In this document: piece by piece, positions 43,218 to 55,345 of the stretch
How the letters are laid out: each line of letters starts with the position of its first letter
How positions within the stretch are numbered: the first letter of the stretch is position 1
Source of the DNA: Nautilus pompilius
Lineage: Eukaryota; Mollusca; Cephalopoda; Nautilida; Nautilidae
Direction: 5' to 3'
NCBI GenBank assembly: GCA_018389105.1
Contig: JACATO010001089.1
Location: forward strand, 124,001 to 188,000
Length of the DNA stretch: 64,000 nucleotides
Made by a program: the position numbers and the translations under genes
The notes under the pieces: model-generated
Databases searched by the model: none
The model's input: only the letters and a program-made list of their open reading frames with translations
Told to the model about the DNA's origin: nothing

Positions 43218-46200
43218 CTGTGGAAGTAGGAATTGAAGAAAATATATAAAAGAATTAGAGCTCATATTGTCATTGACTTAGTGTCATACTTTTCCTATAA
43301 ATGCTTATTAAAAGCAAAAAACAAAAAACTCATAAATGAAAGGTTGGGGAAGCAAAAAAATAAATGTGGTCTACTTGGAAAGTATGTTAAGGTAAAACAT
43401 CAAAAACTACAAAGGAATAGCAGAGTTTTGTAAATTGGCAGATTGTATTTACTGTGCACATTTGTGCATGCAATCAGAAACTGCATATCCTCTAAAAATA
43501 TTTGATAAAACAAACAGACTAATACCAGTAAAAAGACCCAAAACCAACCAAAAATATTAGGACACATGAGGACAATGTTGAGCTGTTAGGAATATATCAA
43601 CACCATCTTTATGACTGAGAATCCTGTTTAAAGAACCAAAAGATATCACTTACTAGGGCTTTTAAACCCTGAACAACTATTTTAACAGAACAAGCTGATT
43701 TTCATCTTTAAGAACATTCTATTTGTATTTTTTTTGTTTTGATGTAGTTTTCCTTCATTTTTTTGGGGTGATATGTTCCTTAAAATCCTTAAAAATACAT
43801 TCCTGTTGACAAATCAGTTGGTAGCATCAACTGAGTCCAGAGGATAAATGATCAATATAATCTTATAAATAAACTTTGCCAACACATTAGTAGGACAATA
43901 TTTCTAAGGCTCTTCGGTATAGTATAGGTTAGGTTTATTATCCTAATTTGAAGAGATGGAGCAAAAGTTAATGAGCCATTTCTAAGTCTTAACATGATTA
44001 AGATAAATTTAGGTGGTTAGTTAATTTTTGATAATAGCCATGTTATTTGTCAATCACTCAAAACCTACACTATCTGAATGGTAATAATTCAGTGATGATG
44101 CTGAATTTAATTTTGCTTTCAATATCTACTGTATTCTGATTCTTCTACTTCAATCACTCATTTCATAAGAGTGGGATGCGTTGCACCGTCGGTATGCACA
44201 CTCTGACCCAGTGCACCAGTCTTCAGCAGTGGTCTATTCTTCTGACTTTTCCTTGTCATAGGAGACTCGCCTCTGTCGTGGCTGTGGAGCGTCCTCCTCC
44301 CTTGGTTCCTCTGTCTGAGTGCCTACACAGGCCACTCCCCAGCAGCAACTGGAGCAATGCCAGTAAAGTATCTTGCTCAAGGGTCACCACAATGTGCCAG
44401 CAGCAGGAATTGAACCCAGGACCCTTAGGTCCTGAAGCCAACACACTCTCCACTGAGCCACATCGCCTGGCGTATTCTGATTGAAATGTTCCAGATTAAA
44501 AGCAGCAAAAAGTTGCTTTTTTCTTGGCTCAGCCTCTTATCATTATTTAAAGCAAATTTAGATTTATTTTTTAAAAAGGAGAAAAATATAATAAAAAATG
44601 ATGATTTAAGCTGGTTGCTCTAAAAAATGTTTTCTGTTTGACTGACATATACTAGGGATGTTCCTGGGTAACAAAGTAGAAACTAACTTATCTTATACAA
44701 ACAGAAGAAGTGAAATGTCAATTTGGACAGAGACCAATTATAAGTTTTCCCCCACACCCACATAAACCTGTCAGGAAACAAACATGCTGGTTTTGCAATA
44801 ATGTTCAAAATACAGTTGATATAAAGTTGAGTTATCCAATCTCTCCAGAGCCATCGATTTTTCTCTGAAACGTAACCACCTGTGCACTGGAGGTGCCACA
44901 TCTCTGTGGCTGTAATGGCAGGCTAAATACACTTTGCAGCACTCTTGTGTGTGCATGTATGTGTTACTGACAGAAGAATGGATGCTGGATAGGTGAAATT
45001 TCTGCTTTACTACCATATATTTTCTGTAAATAAAACAAAAGAATGCTTTCCTTCCAAATGGCCTTGCTTGTTTTCCCTGACACAGCAGAACAGAGAACAC
45101 AGATTCTTTACAAACATGCATAGGTTGGTAGATCTTCTATAAAAAATTCCATCAGTGCAGTTTCTTAAATATAAATGAAATGCACTATCAGCTTCATTTA
45201 AATATTTTAAAATTAATTTTATTAATTTAAAAAAAAAATAAATTCAGAGATCATCAGCAGATTACTCTGTAGAAATTTAATGACTAAAGATACAAAAGAT
45301 GATAACCAACATAAATACTAGGGATATTTAACAGCAATACTATTTCAGCTGGGTTTCATTTAAACAACTCTAGTATATGTGTATAAGTGCTATACATGGT
45401 TAAAATACGGAATAAAAGAAAACTTTTATTGTTAGATACAGTAGACAAATAAAGGTCAAAAGAAATAGGATGATCTCTTTAATGGCCTGAAAGAGAGATG
45501 ATTGAAAGTATACACAGGAAAAACAATGACAGAGTAGAATTTAATGCAGAGTAACTAGATGTCTGGGCTAGTATATGAAATGTGATGTGAAGGATGCTGA
45601 TATGACTTACATAAATCACACTTCATCATTTTGTTCAATGTCCATAGAAATGCATCTTCAAAAAAAATGAGAAATATCAGAATGTAATTACAGTTGCTTG
45701 AAGTTGCCATTAACTAAATCATTTTAGATTGAAGCTTGAAGCTTAGCATGTGACTGACAAAATATAAAGCCATTGCTGAGATAAATTTGTTCAGTTTAAA
45801 CTAGAACATAAAATCTTTAGGTTCTGTAAAAAGATTTGCCTTTTAAAAATCTTATGCTGCCATGCTGTATAAAATTTCATATAAACAGAAAACAACAAAA
45901 AATATCAGAAAGATGCTACAAAATTTACTGCATATGAATGATAAATATTTATGAGCATTGGTTAACTATATGCTGATAAATCAGATTCTATTAATTTTTA
46001 ATAACTCTGTAAGAAAATCACTTTTTGTAACTTAATATGATAGACAAAAGTGCTTAGTATGATTACTTTTGACTGATATCTTAAGGATTAAAAAGTCTAA
46101 TTTTTTTTCTTGCTGAAAAGTTCACAAGCAGATCATATTACAAGATTGTCAAATTTGGTGGTTGCAGCCTTAAGAAAGTCTAAAACCTCAAATGACATAA

Positions 46201-47863
46201 GTCTGTTACTAATACATGCACACAAAACAGTAGTTAATTCATCACTGGTTAGGTTTTCCATTGCTGTTAGCAGATTAAAATCATACATTTTGATGTTGCT
46301 ATTGCAATTTAATAAACCATGGAATACATTTGTAAACTATTAATTATTATTCTTTCTATTTTATGACAAACTGTTTATTTGTTTATCAAATAAACAGAAC
46401 TTATTTTATATTTTGGAATTAAAATATATTTTATACGCAGTTTTCTTCAAAAGATGTTGAAGTAATGTATTTTTTTGGAGAAATGCATGGTAAAACAAAC
46501 AAACAAGGAAATCCACATCAGGAGATGCTTGAGCTACAGGTGATATCATCATATGTCTAATGTTGGCATCAAGTAGCAGGCAACTTGGGAATTTATTAAA
46601 TATTGCAAAACATAAAATTATAAAACAGGAAAAATTAAAACAAAAACCTTGAGGAATGTTTGTTAAACATGAAGATCACCCAGTTAAACATATCTAAGAA
46701 TTCTTCTGTTAAACATAAGTCTGTGTTCATTATATAGTGTAAAAGGAAAAAAATATTCAAATTCTGCCACTCTTTTCCAAAAACAACAAATTTATTCGCT
46801 ACAGACAAGAAGTTTGTATTTTAAAATGTATTTTAATGCATATATATGAATGAACTTTGACATGTTTTCAAAAATACTTTCATCATGATAGTGATTCTAA
46901 AGTGTTAACTTTCTTTTACTGTGTCCAAATATTATATCAAGGCGGTTGGACTGCCATGGTTGAGGGCCCCTGTAACTAACCTCTGCACCCTGTTCTCCTC
47001 TGCTAGATTTAGGAAACTGACACCAGCAAATTTCTTCTGGTGGCTGCCTTATGTGCTGATGTCAGCATGCAGGCACGAAAAAGAAATCTTATATCACCAT
47101 GTCTCATGTGTGCACACAACAAATATGCACATTTTATTTTCTAAATTTGAAGAGTGTGGTAATTGTATATTAGTTGAAAAGACTAAGTTAAATTTTAACT
47201 GCATAAAGCAACTTATAATGATTTTGAAAGTTAAAAATTAAAATTTTCAGACCCTTATTAACATTTTCAGTGAGCTGGCAACTCTGATTAGGCTTAATTG
47301 GTCAGTTCATAAATTAATAAGAAAGGATTATTCTATTTTGTAAAGCTATATAGCTTTAAGATTTTAGTCATTAATATGACAAAATAACTAGTAAATGTTT
47401 AGATTTGAAAAAGATTTTGAAATTTATTTGTTCTAATTTCTCATTTCGTTACTTTCAATTTCACAGATTTTACTGACTCATCAGTTTTGAACCTGTTGTT
47501 CATCAATCTTATAATATAAAGGCAGCCCTCCTCCACTTGCAGGCTGTCACAGCAACACGTAGTCTTTGCACAACAAATGAACAAACTATAAAAAGAAATG
47601 AAGTATTGCCAAATTTTGAATGATTTTAATAACCAAAAATACTTTCAAATACCAAGGGCACTAAAAACTAAAACTCACCTATATTTTTAAAAAATCTTTA
47701 TTGATCGCAATATGATGTTTAACCTCCTGTTCTGTTTAAAACATTTGAGAGAATTAAGTAAAATTATTAACCATAAGTTGCATTAAGTTTATTGGTGCAG
47801 ATGAATATTCATAAAAGCTGAAGTTATGCAAAATAAAGAGTTGGATGTATGATCCATGCTTAC
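43218..47863 (-). other. ARID3 intron, about 4.6 kb
   Basis: It runs from donor GTAAGC at 47863-47858 to acceptor CCACAG at 43223-43218. Contents are AT-rich CpG-poor DNA, a SINE-like element at 44165-44472 and a GC-richer patch at 46940-47080 that is open in one minus frame but has no motif I recognise. A patch at 44730-45120 is similarly unexplained. Confidence 0.85.
44165..44472 (-). mobile_element. tRNA-derived SINE of a second family
   Basis: Read on the minus strand it begins GATGTGGCTCAGTGG (A-box-like) and continues to CCTGGGTTCAATTCC (B box). After this head the body has TTGAGCAAGATACTTTACTG and TTGCTCCAG. That central segment resembles the conserved domain of V-/Meta-type SINEs of fishes and invertebrates; this comparison is from memory. 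It is unrelated to the other SINE family in the window. Confidence 0.65.
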
Positions 47864-48100
47864 TTCGACTTGTAATTTTGAGATGTGCACTTGGCATCCC
47901 TGCATGTACTAGTAACCTTTCTTCATCTGCTATTGCAAGCCGTTTTCGAGGGGGGCTGTCCTCTATTGCTGCTCGAGATGCAGCTTCCATTTTGCGTGTT
48001 GCTTCTTCCATTGCTCTTGATGCTGCTTCCATGGCAAGTGCATCCCGCTCTGACAGGCTCCGAGACTGGACCGGCGTAGAGGGCAAGCTATCATCATCAG
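47864..48100 (-). CDS. ARID3, REKLES-alpha region exon
   Basis: The acceptor is a T-run ending ATAG just above 48100 and the donor is GTAAGC at 47863-47858. The first two bases (CT) complete an Ala codon started by the G ending the exon at 61302. Seventy-eight codons follow, and a final A passes to the terminal exon. The protein starts DDDSLPSTPVQSRSLSERD. It then has a helical, weakly repetitive stretch (AMEAASRAMEEATRKMEAAS), a basic SPPRKRLA that may serve as a nuclear localisation signal, and EERLLVHAGMPSAHLKITSR. This lies between the ARID and the C-terminal segment, where ARID3 proteins carry REKLES-alpha. Codon-level CpG is kept here although the surrounding intron is CpG-poor, as expected for constrained sequence. 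Confidence 0.92.
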
Positions 48101-48184
48101 CTATAAAAAAAAAAGAAAATTTGACAGCATCATTGCGAATACCATTTGAACTGCTGCCACTGTAAATTTCTAGGCCTCAACATA

Positions 48185-49434
48185 CAGGGTGCACCAAAAA
48201 AAAACAACATCAGTTTTAAAAATTGCCAATGATAGTTAATTTCATTGCAGTTTTATTACAAATTCTAGAAAAAGTATCTAAAAATAAAATGAAAATTTAC
48301 TGTTACTAATAGCGAGACTATGTAGAATATGTTTGAGCAACTGACTACAACAGTGTAAAAGTTAGCAAAAAAAAGATAACTTTTAAAAAAATTTGGATTG
48401 CATAACAATTATTTTAAAGCTGACTTTAAACAAGGGAAGAATTCAAAACTGTGGAGTATTTACAATATTCTACTGTAAAAAAATAATATGTTCATATATA
48501 TGACTTTTCAGTTTTTATAAACAGTTGTTAATATTCTGATTTAAATTAACTGAAGTTAGCCCAGTTATCTTATAGTGGAATTCGTCGTGCACCATTATTC
48601 TCTGTTTCCATTAAAATTGAACAGGGGTGAGCCTAACTGAATGTCATTATGGCACTGGTATTTGGGCTGGATTTCTATTTGAACATGCCTAATGCACATG
48701 TTTTCCTATCAGATTTCTGCATAATATTGATAAGATTTTAGTAATTTTTTAAATCAAAAATATTTAAGCTAAAGAAATTAATACAAGTTACAAAACATTT
48801 TGTGCAGTTGACCAGTGTTTAAGCATCTCCCTACCAAGTAATAAAAAAGAAGAAAATTGCAACCATGCACTAATACAGAACAGAAGCATCATCGACAAAA
48901 GGCAGGTTGTCCACCTTTCCTGATGATAATATCTGATCTATCAGTGATTGAATAGCAGCTAAGTGAATCAAGTTTGTCTGGTTGGTCCCAAATGTGTTGA
49001 ATAATGTTACCTGTTCATCACTAGCCTTGTGTAGAGCACAACTTACTGTTGGTGTTACGGTATAAACAATTAATTTAGTAATTTCATACATTTTCCCATT
49101 ATTAAAACACCAATAAAGAAAAGCATTGTTTATCAAATCTTTACACAGTTTTCTTTATTTATTTATTTTTTTTTATGGTGTGTTCTTGTTTGTTATTTTT
49201 CTGAATCATACATTTAAAAAAATGCTGACATTGGCAAAGTTGGTTAATTGACATCCTTTATGAACTGGCATACAATTTCATGAAAGACATCATTGAATTT
49301 CCAGATTTTAAGTTTATCAAAGACTTAATGTGTTGATATCACTTTAGTAATGTTGGAAAGATTTGGGTTTCTTAGAAAAACAAAATTGCTGCGCAACACG
49401 GGTGGTGTACTTACTACATTTTGGGCCACCTATG
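48185..49434. mobile_element. possible mariner-type element, 1.25 kb
   Basis: The left end, CAGGGTGCACCAAAA after TA, and the right end (reverse complement CATAGGTGGCCCAAAA, also next to TA) form a weak inverted pair at mariner-like spacing. No transposase block is readable inside. The pairing has gaps, so chance is a real alternative. Confidence 0.3.
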
Positions 49435-51707
49435 TATGCTGGCTCCAGCATTAATATCTTTCTTTTTCTTTAAATTCATCCTCAAAATGCCCTCTATTAA
49501 GAAAATATCAATGTTGAAATACAGATACCAACAAAGATAATGCTTTGATTTATTATTCATGCAAGTAAGTTTGTTAATACACATTCAGTGCTGAATCAGC
49601 TACACAATTTATTTAAAGGTGATTAGTATTTTATGGCTTTGTCGTTTACTGTGAGTGCCACATCTAATACAAGTTATGTATATAGTAAAAGGCAATGTCC
49701 CCTTTAAAAAAAATGATTTGTGAAATTATGTACTGTAATAAACAAACACATGGTTGGTTATATGTATGGTACGTGTTAAGTTTTTATACAATTTCTAAAA
49801 CGTAAACATTGTAATTAAATATTTCTTCAAACATGCGTGCTGCTGTTGGCACACAAGGCAAGCTCCTACTAGAACTCCTCATTCAGTAGATGTGAGAGGA
49901 GGCCAAGCTGTCCCCACAGCTAAGAGTGAAAAGAAATCATGCTAGGAATGTATACCAAACAGAGCATTAAATATTTACTATACATTAATTAATACAAATT
50001 ATGTAAAATCTAAATAAGTGTTCATCCAGTTAAATGCTAAATATGTTTATATAAAAATTTTAAAATAAAAACCATACATTAAGGTAATTTTAAAAAAAAA
50101 AAGCAAATCATATATGATCAGCACAAACATACATTAGCATTAATATACTCTCAAATGAAAATTAACAAAGAAAAAGGTGAGTTGGACATTTCCTAATTTC
50201 TAGTTTAACATGTTAAAGCAATTTTAATTAAACTTTAACTGCCAAAGTTCAACGAGAGTGTACCAGAGTGACTGGCATAGGCTCTGGCTCAACACATATT
50301 TACATGCCATAATACTCTAACATGCTATACCTCATGTATACAGCATGATTGGCACTGGAAGCAAACAAAAGAGAGGTATGAAAAAATTTTCATTATATCA
50401 TTAACACACGTGTTATATTTACTGCTTGTCGGTCATAGGATAGGAAATAACCAAAAAAATCTGGTCAGGCAATTGCATTTTTCAGCATGAGATTTTTGAA
50501 AATGTGAAAATTTCTGAGAATCAATGATAAACAACATGGAAGTAAAATATTAGTTTTGCAAGAGGGATGCACTCCGTGCAACTTGACATTAAATCAACTA
50601 AAATTCACTGCACAGTACTCAAGATGGAAAATGTTTCCACAAAAAGCCATCAAGAAATCACTAAAAGTAGCCCAGTTTACAGCATTTCTCATTTTAGCAG
50701 ATCGGACATTGTCTTGCAAACAATGGGAACTGTAAAAAATGAAGGTTTTCCTGTAAAACACTGATAGAAGACACATAATAATTACCTGGTCAACTATGAA
50801 GGAGCGTATTGTAACTACACATAATGATAAAACATTTCACATTCTCTTTCATTTAGTTCTGCTGGCCCAGCACTCAATAATGACACCACTACAAAAGGCG
50901 CTAATGTAAAGATGGCAGAGTATATTTTGAAAATTTTAAAATATTTTTTTCCAGGGTTATAAAATGGTCTGGACTGCTTAGTGATACATTTTCAAATAAA
51001 ATGTATACTAGTTTTATAATAAATGCTTTAATGCTGCATTGGAGAAAATTATTTACAAGACAACCGTATGAGTTATGGACATTTGAAATTAAGTAGGATA
51101 GATGTCATTGTTATTCAAGTCTAATAACATATTGTCAACAGTACTAAAAAAATTTTAATATGAGCTTCACATCTTTATGTCTATTATAAAAGCAAATATT
51201 AGATACTTCACATATGTAACTTTGAAACTGTTGCTTAATTTTTCACTTACATCAAATATAATAGAATTGTTACTACTGTTTTTCAGATGTAATCTGTAAA
51301 AGTAGTAAAGAATTTAAATAAATATTTTTTGGGGAAGTGCTTTAACTTTTCTTTTAAATGTTTTAATAAAAATTGAACAAAAATAAATAAAAAGCCACAT
51401 GTTTGATTTTTTATTTTAAAAGGCTTTTAACATAATTTTTGTCTATTCTAAGATTTGTGAACTAAGTACTATTACACAAACTGTCCTCTCCTGATTGAAA
51501 ATACAGTAAAAAAACTGAAAGCAAATGACCACAAAGAAGATAACTGTAAATACAAAGATGTCTGAATTCTGCATGGTGATAGACCAGAGGTACATCTTAG
51601 TTTTACATTGTATATTTTGCAAGACTGCTCAAAATGATGCGTATTCTTAGTTGACTCAACGGAGAAAATCATTTATTCTGTATTAAAATAAACACCATAT
51701 GCATATA

Positions 51708-51724
51708 TAATAATAATAATAATA

Positions 51725-51760
<36 letters not shown>
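51708..51760. repeat. (AAT)n microsatellite
   Basis: About 50 bases of TAA repeats with one interruption near 51724. Confidence 0.95.
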
Positions 51761-52324
51761 CTGACTTAATTAGAAAGAACTATTGATTGATTTAGGTACT
51801 ATGATTCTTGTCTAATTGTCAATTTTTTAAATGTTTCAATTTACTGTTATTACCAAGATAAGACAAAAACAAAATCCATTAACCTATTATTGGCATCACA
51901 CAGTAATGTAAAAAGAAAGTGACTTTTAACATCTATTAATCTTAATTATCATTTAATATCACCATACCACTATGATTATTTCTTGTGTGCAATACATTTA
52001 TCAGGATTGCGACCATTGTCAATTAGCACCAGCCATTCTGTTGTTGTTGTTACACAAATGTATAATTACCATGTTTTATTCATATTAGCTAAGCATATTC
52101 ATTGAAGTAATTAGGAAGAGGTCAATTTTTATTATGTCACTAGCTGTAGAATAATTACATGATATATTATTCAGGTCCTGGTCAGTCATTGTTTCATGTA
52201 ATTTTCAAAAAGATAAAGAATTGTTTGCAGATAATATAAGTCTACAGCTAGATAACCAGTTCAGGAACAATTACTTCAATTAAATTTGATCTAATATAGG
52301 AAGCAGCTAATCTATATGAAAAAA

Positions 52325-52902
52325 CAGTAAAAATTCATTTATCTGAATTGCTTGGGACATAAAAGACTTCAGATAACCAAAACTTCAGATTTTGGACATG
52401 CTCATTGGATGAGCTTATTTTTTCACACTTTGCTTTGGATGTCTTTCTTCCTATTACTCCTTTAATCATTTCAGTACTAGCATAAAACTTGAGCAGTTTA
52501 TCCTTCTGTGCCAGAACATCGTGCACAGAGATGCACCAATATTTAATTCATTCATTAAGTTTGCGAGACTTGCCTTCGGTGAGCAATATCTACCTTTTGT
52601 TGTATATTAAGTATAAACACTTATGCTTCTTAGCACTAGCATTTGAAGAAGCCATGGTAACAAAATTTGCTGTATGTACTTAAATAGAGTAAATGCACAA
52701 ATTAAGAACAGAAATAACTTTGCATCTGCACACTTTGGAAATAATGTGAAAGTGAATGCAGTGCCACACAATGGCAACTGCAAACAAACGAAGTGATGAT
52801 GATCCAAAAAGAAATTTCCATGGCAAGAGATATAGACATTCAGTGACTGAAAAATTTTGGTTCATTCGGATGTTTGGTATTGAGATAAATAGACACTTAC
52901 TG
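52325..52902 (-). mobile_element. internally deleted Tigger-family element, 578 bp
   Basis: The left end is CAGTAAAAATTCATTTATCT. The right end, reverse-complemented, is CAGTAAGTGTCTATTTATCT, next to TA at 52903-52904. The body keeps only the start of the transposase gene on the minus strand and then passes directly into the opposite end. It is thus a deletion derivative that could be moved only in trans. Its terminal sequences differ from those of the intact Tigger at 19229-21403 but match the fragment at 7603-7700. Confidence 0.7.
52335..52655 (-). pseudogene. truncated Tigger transposase, CENP-B-like N-terminus only
   Basis: From the ATG at 52655 the minus strand reads MASSNASAKKHKCL. Then, after a stop and frame change, it gives VHDVLAQKDKLLKFYASTEM followed by IKGVIGRKTSKAKCEKIS and NVQ-like residues ending FWLSE. 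This corresponds to the N-terminal pogo/CENP-B helix-turn-helix and linker (KKHKCLSLxxK, then LKQKDKLL, then the second helix-turn-helix start). No catalytic residues remain. The last 63 codons form one open frame that ends inside the terminal repeat. Confidence 0.68.
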
Positions 52903-53096
52903 TATATATGAATGAATTGAAGACAAAAAAAGCTAACATGTATGTGCACAAATAATATTTGTGACATGAACCACTGTTTTTTCTTGACGAGAAGTTTGTA
53001 TGTTTTTTTTATCCCTAGAAAATAACTACTTTTGGTTGTTGTTATGTCTTCATTCCAGAACACTAAAGAGAGGGAGGGCATGTCACTAAAAACATG

Positions 53097-53240
53097 GCTA
53101 GAATGAAAGTGCTCAGGGTACTCTGACCGGCTGACCTAACAGATGTGGGAGGAAACTGGCATGTATGGAGAAACTCTACACAGCTGGCTGATGACCAACA
53201 AGAAGAAACCATGCCAGAGACTATTTCTGGCACTTGAATT
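53097..53240 (-). mobile_element. tRNA-derived SINE, copy 4, partial and reversed
   Basis: The reverse complement contains CTGGCATGGTTTCTTCTTG, GTCATCAGCCAGC, GAGTTTCTCC and AGTTTCCTCCCACAT. This is the body of the SINE family at 29797, 35228 and 60437. The tRNA head is missing or unrecognisable. Confidence 0.6.
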
Positions 53241-54189
53241 ATTTAAATTAAGAGATATTTAGAAATGTCTTGCTAAATCATACTTAAATAATTCACATTT
53301 GCCTGCAAAGCATATCTATAACTCTGGTAAAAGAGCAGAGATCAATAAGTTGTTTTATTTTAGGTTTGACTGACATTAGCTAATTCAGATTCATGCCCTT
53401 ATTATCAACACTGTAAGCTATGCTTTGCTAACTAGAAATAAGAAGCCTGCCATATATTAGCTAGAAACTCTGGTTTTATGGTTTTACTATATTCAAGTGA
53501 TTTCTTTCCAAAACAAAAATGAAAAAATACCAGGAATTAAGATTTAAAACATTTTTACTTTACATATATATAAATTTTTTAGAATGGAGTAGCAGATTTG
53601 AATTCTCAGAATGAGATCATCCAGATTTATTTCATTCTTTTTTATTAACCCATTCATGTATATTTGTCAGTTTGTATGTATTTTAAAAAAGCTCCTTCTT
53701 TAGGTGAACAAAAGTAAGTAATAGTCCAGCTAGGCTGTAGAAAACCGTCCCTGTCCCACCGAAAGGCGGACAAACGACATCACTGCAATCCTACAGTATG
53801 AAAATAAAATTGAAGGGAGAGCACCATTGGAAACAGTCAAATATTTGAAGTAAGTGCAGTTTATAAAAGGAATGGTGAGATTAAAAATACAAAAAAAAAA
53901 ATAGCATTTTAACATTTAAAAAAAAATCAACATTTAAAACAACAAAAAAAAAATACTGAGACAAATTGTCTGACTTTAAAACATATGGTATTTTAATTGG
54001 GTTTTTTAATGCTACACTTTAAGGATTTCCTGACTTATTTTATAATTTAAAACAATGGGTTAAATCCTGGATTTGGATTCATTTGATTGGGCACCTGAAG
54101 CAGTTTAAAAAAGACTCCAAAAACAACAAAAATTAGGACAGAATTGAGCATCACTAAAGTTTTTTTTTTCAAACAAAGAAACTGCTTCC

Positions 54190-54209
54190 AGAGAGAGAGA
54201 GAGAGAGAT

Positions 54210-54240
<31 letters not shown>

Positions 54241-54284
54241 TGGAGAGAGAGAGAGATGGAGAGATGGAGAGAGAGAGAGAGAGA

Positions 54285-54332
<48 letters not shown>
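54190..54332. repeat. (GA)n microsatellite with ATGG interruptions
   Basis: About 140 bases of purine-rich GA repeat with GATGGAGA variants like those in the 10.1-kb array. The Ser/Leu open frames on the minus strand come from it. Confidence 0.95.
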
Positions 54333-54335
<3 letters not shown>

Positions 54336-55124
54336 ACATGCAGCAAGTGGTTTTCAGTTCATAGGCTGTTTTCTGGTAGCAGCAGGTAATAAACAATGAT
54401 GGCATAAATTTGCCTGTTCTGCTTTTGTACTTCTCTCATCATCTCTTTTTGAGACAATGAAAAATGCATAAAGTTAGATCAAGCAGATGGGTAGCCCTTT
54501 TACTGAGAGGCTACTGCTTTAATATTTTGCACTTCTATTTTTCTATCTATCTCAGCTCGGCAGTTGATAATGGACTTGAAAAAACGATAACAAACAAACA
54601 TGATGATTAACAGAAACTATCAATAGCTATGCAAATGAAACAGGTGTAAAAAATATTGACAGTATGCCATTTTTATAATCAGTTTCAAATAAATCCAAAA
54701 AAGTTTCTATATATTTTGTTTGCATAGTTATGAAATTATTTTATTACTTTTTCTAGTAACTTGAAAATTATCTCTTTAATATAGTGCTCCAATTATTGGT
54801 TTGATAGAATGTAAAGTAGATGATCTTCATGGCTAAAATTTATTAACAGATATTTAACAAAATGTTATTTTCAAAAGCCCACCAAAGTAAAAAAAAAACA
54901 ATATTCGTTTTTCAGTAAAGCCTCTCCCCAGTTTAATATTTGATTTTGAAATTCTGAAGCATAGCATAGTTCAGAATCTTTATTGCTGGCTATTCACACA
55001 ACCACTTTTGTGATCTATGATGTATGTAAAAATTAATTTTGGTTCATTTAAGCATAAAGCAGTGTCAGATAGGCCACACAGCTTGGATTAATTCTCTAAC
55101 TTGATGGAGAGATGACAGCTGTTG

Positions 55125-55345
55125 GGGCCAGTAGCTCAGTGAAGAAGAGATGTTTGACAGCTGTAGTTAGTTTCTGGTGCTTGCTTGCTTCCCTTTTTTT
55201 GGTTTCCAATTGTGCAGGATCCCTTAAGTACTTTGGCAAAGGGTGCCCTACATGATCAATCAATCCCTAAATTGTGGGTTTCTAGATCTTCTCCAAAGAG
55301 GCTGATATGCCCTGCGCTAGTGCCATATGGTTAAATGAACCCAGG
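55125..55345 (+). mobile_element. possible SINE-like fragment
   Basis: GGGGCCAGTAGCTCAGTG resembles a tRNA 5' half, and the following 200 bases are of repeat-like, GC-richer composition. There is no clear B box and no second copy in the window. Confidence 0.25.

Noticed and set aside
48870..49136. 88-codon minus-strand frame as an extra ARID3 exon
   Set aside because: The flanking exons already join in phase, the frame lacks ARID3 similarity, and it lies in a possible transposon.
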